From Planctomycetia bacterium (GTDB lineage Bacteria; Planctomycetota; PLA2; JAEUHO01), in contig JAUXCH010000107.1 in the NCBI GenBank assembly GCA_030618975.1, forward strand, positions 1 to 10,259: a DNA stretch of 10,259 nt, given 5' to 3'. The notes under the pieces are model-generated. The model had not been told where the DNA came from, ran no database searches, and saw only the letters and a list, made by a program, of their open reading frames with translations. Shown one piece after another: positions 6,601-10,259 of this stretch. Position 1 is the stretch's first letter, and each line of letters begins with the position of its first letter. Made by a program: the position numbers and the translations under genes.

Positions 6601-7004
6601 TCTGGGTCTTGAACCGGGTGCAGGACCAGCCGCTCGACACGCTGACGCTGATCGGTTTCATCATCCTGATCGGCACGGTGGTGAACAACGCGATCCTGAT
6701 CGTCCACCAGGCGCTGAACTACATGCGCAACGAGAAGATGGATCCGAAGGAGGCGGTGCTCACCAGCGTTCGAACCCGCATCCGCCCCATCTTCATGACG
6801 CTGTTCACCACCGTGTTCGGGCTGGCGCCGCTCGTGGTCTTCCCGGGCGCGGGCAGCGAGCTCTACCGCGGCATCGGGAGCATCCTGATCGGCGGTCTCG
6901 TGGTCTCCACGTTCTTCACCCTGCTGCTCGTCCCCACGCTGTTTCGCCTCACCCTGGGCGCGCGCACGGCGATCGCCGGCGTGTTCGCGGGAAGCTCCTC
7001 CTGA
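3651..7004 (+). CDS. RND (HAE1-type) efflux permease, 1117 aa
   Basis: Inner-membrane proton-driven pump, trimeric in characterised relatives, exporting drugs or other hydrophobic compounds. The expected topology is visible: TM1 (about 10-30), porter half with PN1/PN2, TM2-TM6 (about 391-545), TM7 (about 600-622), second porter half, TM8-TM12 (about 942-1098). Family motifs include GASPQEVEREIVNEQEEQLK after TM1, GMLVDNAIVVLENIYRR in TM4, GPEQINRRERERTITV before TM8 and RTRIRPIFMT in TM11. Aligned by eye with E. coli AcrB, Asp407 corresponds to D454, but Asp408 is N455 and Lys940 is N1012; Arg971 and Thr978 are kept as R1043 and T1050. Residues about 146-206 are a charged insertion between PN1 and PN2. 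The ATG lies one base after the adaptor stop with no strong ribosome binding site, so translational coupling is likely. Substrate cannot be deduced. Confidence 0.95.
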   Translation: MGLVAAFVKNPVKVSVGVLLVLLFGGIALTKLPIQLVPEVQRPVITVRTPWPGASPQEVEREIVNEQEEQLKGVEGVLKMSSESANSLGTVSLEFEVGMDIAEALLKVNTRLQQVPEYPEDALEPVISTSGAEDQAIAWLILRPRTKTAEELRAWQAAHPGLASAVEPAAQAGTSGLRERRLEAAAEEHPEIRDLLPPPIEVEKKRRFAEDRIEARLERIEGVSNANVYGGRQEELQVVFDPRRLAARKITIQQLRIALRVRNHDVSAGDYWEGKRKYVVRTLGQFRSPEEISSVVIARRGGIPVYVRDVADVRLGFRKPDGAVFNFGRQCLAINVIRSTGANVLTTMDDIRLAVGELNEGVLKDAGLRLEQVYDETEYINSAIGLVKQNILVGGALTFLILLIFLRSVRSTIIVSLAIPTSVIGTFMLLGLFGRSLNVISLAGLAFAVGMLVDNAIVVLENIYRRYQMGERRLEAAVKGTQEVWGAVIASTLTTLAVFIPILFLKDEVGQLFGDIAIAISCAVGLSLVVSVTVIPTATARILSKRNRHAEAGDVYVADSKARVPRFLRPFLAPFDLLASGFVRSLLATHTWLQRGVLRQLALIAALVAGVLALLIPLWPKLEYLPKGNQNLALAFVLPPPGYNLAEMASLGETIDARLEPFWNADPGSPEAEKLPFPTIRQYFFVAFGNMIFSGVSANDPLRARELVPLMFSAGAGIPGAIAFAQQASIFERGVSASRTVDIEIRGPDLRTLTGIGQQVFGMVRQHPALGRGQARPVPSLDLSSPEVHVVPRWEKAADLGVTAFDLGYTVNSFVDGAYAGDYFTGGDKIDLRLIGDERYASRLQDLKDLPIATPTGNLVPLGAVAEIRLSSGPEQINRRERERTITVLMEPPGDVTLEEAVEIVERDIIAPLQAQGALGGDYHITLGGTADKLRRTLGKLGTSLLLAVLITYLLMAALFESWLYPFIVILSVPLGAIGGLAGIWVLNRVQDQPLDTLTLIGFIILIGTVVNNAILIVHQALNYMRNEKMDPKEAVLTSVRTRIRPIFMTLFTTVFGLAPLVVFPGAGSELYRGIGSILIGGLVVSTFFTLLLVPTLFRLTLGARTAIAGVFAGSSS

Positions 7005-7038
7005 GCGAGGCGCGCGGACGAGTCGAAGGGCCGAGCGT

Positions 7039-7539
7039 CTACAGGCGCTTCGAGAGGATCAGGCTCTCGTAGTTGACCGTGTCCCACTTCGTCCTGCCGA
7101 CGACGCGGTACCCGCGGCGAGCGTAGAACGCCAACAGGTGCGTCGCCGGCTCCGCCGTGTCGCCCGCGATCTCGGCCGCGCCCAGCTCCCGCGCCCGCGC
7201 TTCGGCCTGCTTGATCAGGCGGGAGCCGAGTCCCGTCCCCTGCACGGACGGCTCCACCGCGAACTGGCTGAACTTGGCGACGTCTTCCCGCTCGTAGTAG
7301 GGGTGTCCCCGGCCGCGCCCCGGTCCGGCCAGCGTGCACGTACCCACGAGCGCGCCGTCCGCCTCGGCGACCCAGCACTCGGCGTCACGGATGCGCTTCG
7401 CCGTGATCGTCTCGTCCTGCCACGTGGCGACGTAGCGCAGCCCCATCTCGAGGAGGCCCCCGTACGCCCGGTTCAGCAGCGCGGTCAGGTCCGACAGCGA
7501 GTCGGTGGGGGCGAGGAGGCGGATCGTGACGTCGGGCAC
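7039..7539 (-). CDS. GNAT-family N-acetyltransferase (166 aa)
   Basis: Enzymes of this family move an acetyl group from acetyl-CoA to an amine on a small molecule or protein. The fold is clear: an N-terminal strand and helix (VTIRLLAPTDSLSDLTALLN), a WVAEADGALVGTCTL strand pair (about 56-70), motif A with FSQFAVEPSVQGTGLGSRLI (90-109), whose Q100-G-T-G-L-G105 is the CoA pyrophosphate loop, and motif B with HLLAFYARRGYRVVG (134-148). The C-terminus YESLILSKRL supplies the last strand. The start is GTG at 7539-7537; an upstream stop limits extension and the Shine-Dalgarno is weak. Length is typical for a single-domain GNAT. It converges with the permease gene, 34 bases apart with no obvious terminator. 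The acceptor substrate is unknown. Confidence 0.92.
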   Translation of the reverse strand: MPDVTIRLLAPTDSLSDLTALLNRAYGGLLEMGLRYVATWQDETITAKRIRDAECWVAEADGALVGTCTLAGPGRGRGHPYYEREDVAKFSQFAVEPSVQGTGLGSRLIKQAEARARELGAAEIAGDTAEPATHLLAFYARRGYRVVGRTKWDTVNYESLILSKRL

Positions 7540-7611
7540 CGTTCCGTCACTCTACGCGAGCCTCGATCCTCGCGGTTTCGAAGCCCCGCGGCCTCGAAGA
7601 ACCGGGGCCCG

Positions 7612-8016
7612 TCAGACGAGCTCCACGCGGCGCACACCCACGATGAAGTCGAAGCCGAGATCGAAGGTCGCGATCCACTCCAGTCCTCGCGTCAGCATCA
7701 CGCCGGCGTGGCCGGCGTCGCGCGCGAAGAGACCCTCGCCCGCCAGCAGGAGATCTCTCGCACGGTCGGTGTCGGCGAGACTGACGTCGAAGATCTCGGT
7801 GCACAGGCTCACGACGATGTCGTAGACCTCCGCGGCCAGGTCGAGTCGCCCGAGGCCCGCGTAGCGGTAGAGGATCTCCTGGAGCACCTCGGTGCTCGTG
7901 ACCGCTTCGACCTCACCCGCGCGGACGCGCTCGAGGAACCGCAGCGCGGGCGCCCGGTGGGGGTGCTCTGCGCCGGCCACGTACATGGGGACGTTGGAGT
8001 CGAGGAAGACCCTCAC
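7612..8016 (-). CDS. vapC: PIN-domain toxin of a VapBC-type module (134 aa)
   Basis: PIN-domain toxins are Mg-dependent ribonucleases that cut tRNA, rRNA or other RNA when their antitoxin is lost. The start is GTG at 8016-8014, giving (V/M)RVFLDSNVPMYVAG; this GTG overlaps the antitoxin TGA as GTGA, typical translational coupling. The four acidic active-site positions are recognisable: D6 (FLDSN), E43 (TSTEVLQEILYRY), D100 (FARDAGHAGVML) and D119 (IATFDLGFD). The domain ends in the usual beta strand (VGVRRVEL). Length is normal for the family. The same frame stays open upstream, but that sequence overlaps the antitoxin and is Arg/Pro-rich, so I reject the longer start. All catalytic residues are present, so the toxin is probably active. 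The 72-base gap to the acetyltransferase gene (7540-7611) shows no clear terminator. Confidence 0.9.
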   Translation of the reverse strand: MRVFLDSNVPMYVAGAEHPHRAPALRFLERVRAGEVEAVTSTEVLQEILYRYAGLGRLDLAAEVYDIVVSLCTEIFDVSLADTDRARDLLLAGEGLFARDAGHAGVMLTRGLEWIATFDLGFDFIVGVRRVELV

Positions 8017-8252
8017 GAGCGTCCAGACTCGATCTCGTCGAGCATCTCCTCGATGTCCGCGGTCGGCCCGTTCAGGGCGGCCAGACGGGTCAGGGGATCC
8101 GTGGATCCTGAAGCGCCCTGGGTGCCGTGCTGGAGCACGTGCTCGATGGCGCGGCGGACCCACTCGCCCTTGCTCACGCGCATGCGCTGCGCCTCCTTGC
8201 GGATCCTGGCGTCCAGGGCCACCGGTATCAGGACTTGAAGGCGATGACTCAT
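8013..8252 (-). CDS. vapB: Ribbon-helix-helix antitoxin of the VapBC-type module (79 aa)
   Basis: Antitoxins of this type bind and silence the PIN toxin and, as dimers, repress their own promoter. The N-terminal 41 residues match a ribbon-helix-helix fold: strand RLQVLIPV (4-11), helix ALDARIRKEAQRMR (12-25), then SKGEWVRRAIEHVLQ (27-41) with the conserved small-residue turn. A flexible Gly/Ser region follows, then an acidic tail (DPLTRLAALNGPTADIEEML...), the expected toxin-binding segment. It is first in the operon, ahead of the toxin, with a 2-base stop/start overlap. The ATG at 8252 has no ribosome binding site in front; instead a palindromic operator runs almost to the start codon, and the mRNA may be leaderless. 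Confidence 0.88.
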   Translation of the reverse strand: MSHRLQVLIPVALDARIRKEAQRMRVSKGEWVRRAIEHVLQHGTQGASGSTDPLTRLAALNGPTADIEEMLDEIESGRS

Positions 8253-8253
8253 A

Positions 8254-8288
8254 TGAGCATGCTACCATGCTCAAGACATGCTCAAGAC
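8254..8288. promoter_or_regulatory. Palindromic operator and likely promoter of the toxin-antitoxin operon
   Basis: TGAGCATG (8254-8261) and CATGCTCA (8266-8273) form a perfect 8-bp inverted repeat with a 4-bp spacer. A third half-site CATGCTCA follows at 8277-8284, and the 11-mer CATGCTCAAGA is directly repeated at 8266-8276 and 8277-8287. This spacing of half-sites is characteristic of ribbon-helix-helix dimers binding side by side. On the minus strand TTGAGC (8285-8280) and TAGCAT (8264-8259) could be -35 and -10 boxes with a short 15-bp spacer; the -10 ends 6 nt before the ATG, fitting a leaderless transcript. Bound antitoxin would cover both boxes. Autorepression is inferred from the family. 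Confidence 0.75.
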
Positions 8289-8295
8289 GCCTGGA

Positions 8296-8464
8296 TCACC
8301 CATCTGGGGGTGGCTCGTCCAGCGTCTTCTCCAGCGCCGCGACCCGCTCGTCGACCTCGAACCCCCAGGGGCCCCAGGCGCTGCCGTAGGCGACGCTGCC
8401 GTCGGCGACGCTGCCGTCGGCGACGGTGCCGCCGGCTGCGAGCACGTGGGTACGAACCGGGTCG
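8296..8464 (-). pseudogene. Decayed 3' end of a deiodinase-like gene, expanded by 15-bp repeats
   Basis: The minus-strand frame ending at the TGA 8298-8296 reads VLAAGGTVADGSVADGSVAY, then GSAWGPWGFEVDERVAALEK and TLDEPPPDG. This is plainly homologous to the C-terminus of the gene at 10082-10259 (VLSADGTVAYGSARGPWGLK...ALEKTLAE), at both protein and DNA level. It lacks everything upstream: no thioredoxin-fold core and no start codon or ribosome binding site, and homology fades near 8460. It carries an extra ten residues (two ADGSV copies) from the 15-bp repeats, a changed C-terminus (DEPPPDG instead of AE) and lies directly upstream of the toxin-antitoxin operator. I read it as the relic of a duplication. 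Bases 8465-8525 hold nothing recognisable. Confidence 0.7.
8380..8424. repeat. Three 15-bp tandem repeats inside the deiodinase remnant
   Basis: GCTGCCGTAGGCGAC (8380-8394) is followed by two identical copies of GCTGCCGTCGGCGAC (8395-8409, 8410-8424) and a degenerate partial unit. The intact gene at the window end has one unit only (with a G/C variant), so the expansion is specific to the remnant. Units are multiples of three, so the frame is kept. Confidence 0.85.
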
Positions 8465-8525
8465 ACTGACCCGGGGTTGGAGTCGCCCCGCCGAACCCGG
8501 CTTGCCGCCGTCCGTTCCCACGCCC

Positions 8526-9447
8526 ATGAGGTGTGGGCGAGGCGGTGTCCTCTGGCGCGGGTTCGCGCTCCTGTGTCTGGGCCTTCCGGTCTGGAGCTGC
8601 GGCGGCCCTCAACCCCGCGCAGGCAGGCAGCAGGAACCGGATTCGCGCTTCTCCAGAGAGGAGGACGTGCAGGTCCACGCTCACGGTCACCGGATCCACC
8701 TGAACGTAGCGCCGCTCCAGGCTCGTCCCGGCGAGGCTCTGTTGATCACCATGCGGTTCGAGAACGAAACCGCTGAGGTGTGGCTGCCCTACTGGGCCGC
8801 GGACACCGGGCGCGAGGGGCTCGACCTGAGGCTCGAGGCGCCGAGTGGGGCCGTGCATCACGCACCTGGATTCACGACCGGGAGAGGCGATGAGGTGTAC
8901 TTCCCCGTGGCCCGCGTAGAGCCCGGCGCCGCTTGGACGACCAGGCTCGTCCTGCAGACCGTGTTGCTGGTCGAGGAACCCGGCCGGTACGGTCCTGCAG
9001 GTCTACGTGCTTCCCGAGGGCATCCGGATGTCCTCGGCGGAGTTCGCGGTCGTCCCTGGCTGCGAGGGGGATACGTCCGCAGGTCGCCGCGCCAGCGTTC
9101 GGAAGTGGGTGAGGCTGCGCGAGACGGAGACCGGTACGAGAGCACGCGGCACTCTGGCCCAGCGCATCCTCCTCACCCGTTGGCCCGAGGCGTACGAGGA
9201 GCAGCTGAGGGTACTCACGGAGGAGGAGCCCCGCGCGGGTACGAGAGTGTGCGCCGGGGCCTGGCGGAGGCTCCTGGACCAGCGGCCGGAAGAGACGGTG
9301 CACGCGATGCTCCCCCTGCTTGCGAGGGGTGAAGACAGGTTCTCCTGCGCGGCCTCGCTCGGGCTCGACATGCATGGAGGGGCGAGCTTGCCGAGCGACC
9401 TGCGGGACGAGGTCGCGCCGTATCTCGAGCAGGGCGGCCGGCGCTAG
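8526..9447 (+). pseudogene. Putative lipoprotein or secreted protein, broken by a frameshift near 8990
   Basis: Two frames together make one convincing protein of about 307 residues. Frame one starts at ATG 8526 (MRCGRGGVLWRGFALLCLGL, then PVWSCGG: basic N-terminus, hydrophobic core and a cysteine at an imperfect lipobox). It continues with a beta-rich domain (PGEALLITMRFENETAEVWL ... PGRY) resembling Ig-like extracellular domains. At 8988-8990 sense is lost and resumes in the next frame from about 8989 (TVLQVYVLPEGIRMSSAEFA), running to the TAG at 9445-9447 through a helical C-terminal part (WRRLLDQRPEETVHAMLPLL...LRDEVAPYLEQGGRR). Restoring TAC-ACG at the break would rejoin 'PGRY-TVLQVYV', so loss of an AC pair is the simplest cause. 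It may be a sequencing error or true decay. No clear ribosome binding site precedes the ATG. I do not recognise the family. Confidence 0.65.
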
Positions 9448-9590
9448 TCTCCACCAGGACCTCCACGTCGGCCAGCGGCCCGCGGAGGCCGGACGAGAGC
9501 GTCTCGCCTGCGATGCACATGGGTGCTCACGGCGACCGCCGTGGACCCTGTTTGGAAGACGCCCCCCCTATCTTCAGGGCTTTGCAGGGC

Positions 9591-9610
9591 GGCGACCGGT
9601 CGCCGTTTTT
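9591..9610 (+). terminator. Palindrome plus T-tract terminator, copy A
   Basis: GGCGACCGGTCGCC (9591-9604) is a perfect 14-bp palindrome able to form a 5-bp stem with a CCGG loop, followed by G and five Ts (9606-9610). Orientation suits the plus-strand gene ending at 9447, 144 bases upstream. Confidence 0.6.
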
Positions 9611-9926
9611 CGTACCGTTTGGGATACGTGTTCGGCGCGGCGCCGGGCGCGCCTCACGTCGACGTCGCACCGCCCGGATCGGCGCGGCCTGGCTCGGGCT
9701 CGATGGGCGTGGGTGGGCAAGCCTGCCGGGCGACTTGCGCGTCGAGGTCGCGCCGTATCTCGAGCAGGGCGGCCGGCGCTAGGAGGCCACCAGGATCTCC
9801 ACGTCAGCCAGCGGCCCGCGGAGGCCGGATGAGAGCGTCTCGCCTGGGATGCACATGGGTGCTCACGGCGACCGCCGTGGACCCTGTTTGGAAGACGCAC
9901 CCCCTATCTTCAGGGTTTTGCAGGGC

Positions 9927-9946
9927 GGCGACCGGTCGCCGTTTTT
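9927..9946 (+). terminator. Palindrome plus T-tract terminator, copy B
   Basis: The second repeat copy preserves the same palindrome (9927-9940) and T5 run (9942-9946) without any change, although neighbouring bases differ between copies. Confidence 0.55.
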
Positions 9947-10081
9947 CGTACCGTTTGAGATACGTGTTCAGCGCGGCGCCGGGCGCCTCACGTCGATGCC
10001 GCACCGCCCGGATCTGCGCGGCCCGACTCGGGCTCGACGAGCGTGGGTGGGCAAGCCTGCCGGGCGACTTGCGTGTCGAGG

Positions 10082-10259
10082 TCACTCGGCCAGGGTCTTC
10101 TCCAGCGCTGCGAGCAGCTCGTCGACCTTGAGCCCCCAGGGGCCCCGGGCGCTGCCGTAGGCGACGGTGCCGTCGGCCGAGAGCACGCGGAGCCGGTCCG
10201 GCCAGGCGGCGTAGGCCTTGGCCACCGTGTCCTGCATGTCGTCGACGAGGACCGGGATC
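10082..10259 (-). CDS. Deiodinase-like thioredoxin-fold protein, C-terminal 58 residues (5' end outside window)
   Basis: Reading down from 10259 the frame gives IPVLVDDMQDTVAKAYAAWP, then DRLRVLSADGTVAYGSARGP, then WGLKVDELLAALEKTLAE and TGA at 10084-10082. The pattern 'VDDMxxxxxxAYxAxPxRLxVxxxDGxVAYxxxxGPxGxxxxEL' is typical of the C-terminal half of bacterial members of the iodothyronine deiodinase (T4_deiodinase) family, redoxin-fold proteins. In bacteria these are rarely characterised, and iodothyronine activity should not be assumed. The active-site Cys or Sec region would be upstream, outside the window, so catalytic competence cannot be judged. The stop codon abuts the truncated third repeat copy. 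A decayed relative of this same segment lies at 8296-8464. Confidence 0.8.
   Translation of the reverse strand, partial: IPVLVDDMQDTVAKAYAAWPDRLRVLSADGTVAYGSARGPWGLKVDELLAALEKTLAE

Larger units (their letters stand above)
9346..10081. repeat. Tandem 334-335 bp repeat, 2.2 copies, carrying the tail of the upstream gene
   Basis: Copy A (about 9346-9680), copy B (about 9681-10014) and partial copy C (about 10015-10081) are direct repeats; anchor points GAGGTC at 9409, 9744 and 10078, and CTCGGGCTCGA in each, give periods of 335 and 334. Each copy holds the last 30 or so codons of the 8526-9447 gene (LPSDLRDEVAPYLEQGGRR in A; LPGDLRVEVAPYLEQGGRR in B), the region after its stop codon, and a terminator-like palindrome. 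Copy C ends exactly at the stop codon of the deiodinase-like gene. Copies differ by scattered substitutions and small indels, and B and C resemble each other more than A. I found no transposase, inverted termini or target duplication. No convincing gene lies in 9448-10081. Confidence 0.85.

Noticed and set aside
8017..8274. Longer N-terminus for the PIN toxin
   Set aside because: The extra residues are Arg/Pro/Gly-rich, run opposite in phase through the antitoxin gene, and PIN domains normally start at the VxFLDSN strand seen after the GTG at 8016.
8127..8525. Upstream extension of the frameshifted lipoprotein gene to 8127
   Set aside because: It overlaps the antitoxin gene antisense and reads as Arg/His-rich repeats; the signal-peptide-like start is at 8526.
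9346..10081. CRISPR array
   Set aside because: There are only 2.2 copies, the unit is about 335 bp, and there are no short regularly spaced repeats with unique spacers.
9346..10081. Insertion sequence or transposon
   Set aside because: No transposase frame, no terminal inverted repeats and no target-site duplication could be found.
9849..10160. Plus-strand frame across repeat copy B/C into the deiodinase-like gene
   Set aside because: It crosses the stop codon of the well-supported minus-strand gene in antisense and has no conserved sequence of its own.

Overview
This window looks like a high-G+C, Gram-negative bacterial contig. The evidence is a complete membrane-fusion lipoprotein plus RND pump pair, two lipoprotein-type signal sequences, and strong G/C bias at third codon positions. 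HEAT-repeat, deiodinase-like and VapBC-type genes together suggest a large-genome soil or aquatic lineage such as Planctomycetota, Myxococcota, Acidobacteriota or a candidate phylum. I cannot place it further from sequence alone. About the first 240 bases differ: lower G+C, different codon use, and a fragment of polynucleotide phosphorylase that breaks off abruptly inside its KH domain where high-G+C sequence begins. That is most simply a chimeric assembly joint.

Layout. 1-242 (-): pnp fragment. About 242-337 (+): C-terminal tail of an unidentified protein. 429-683 (+): small protein of unknown function. 691-984 and 1009-1470 (-): a hypothetical protein and a HEAT-repeat protein, probably cotranscribed. 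1526-1587: long hairpin with a T-tract, ending the minus-strand gene 1654-1914, a small lipoprotein with tandem YSAPSTT repeats and a Cys/Gly tail. 1915-2263: divergent intergenic region with a GC-rich hairpin and a possible promoter. 2264-7004 (+): efflux operon, periplasmic adaptor lipoprotein then a 1117-residue RND permease. 7039-7539 (-): GNAT acetyltransferase, convergent with the pump. 7612-8252 (-): type II toxin-antitoxin pair (PIN toxin, ribbon-helix-helix antitoxin) with a clear palindromic operator. 8296-8464 (-): decayed 3' end of a deiodinase-like gene. 8526-9447 (+): putative lipoprotein broken by a frameshift. 9346-10081: tandem 334-335 bp repeat made from the tail of that gene plus a terminator. 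10082-10259 (-): 3' end of a deiodinase-like (thioredoxin-fold) gene running off the window.

The best-supported functional unit is the efflux operon. Two residues of its proton-relay network differ from AcrB, and the periplasmic part of the permease carries an insertion of about 60 residues. The most unusual stretch is 8250-10259, where pieces of two genes have been duplicated, expanded and decayed beside a toxin-antitoxin module. I see no rRNA, tRNA, CRISPR array or transposase. No wholly new multi-gene system is evident; the items worth a second look are structural oddities listed as findings.
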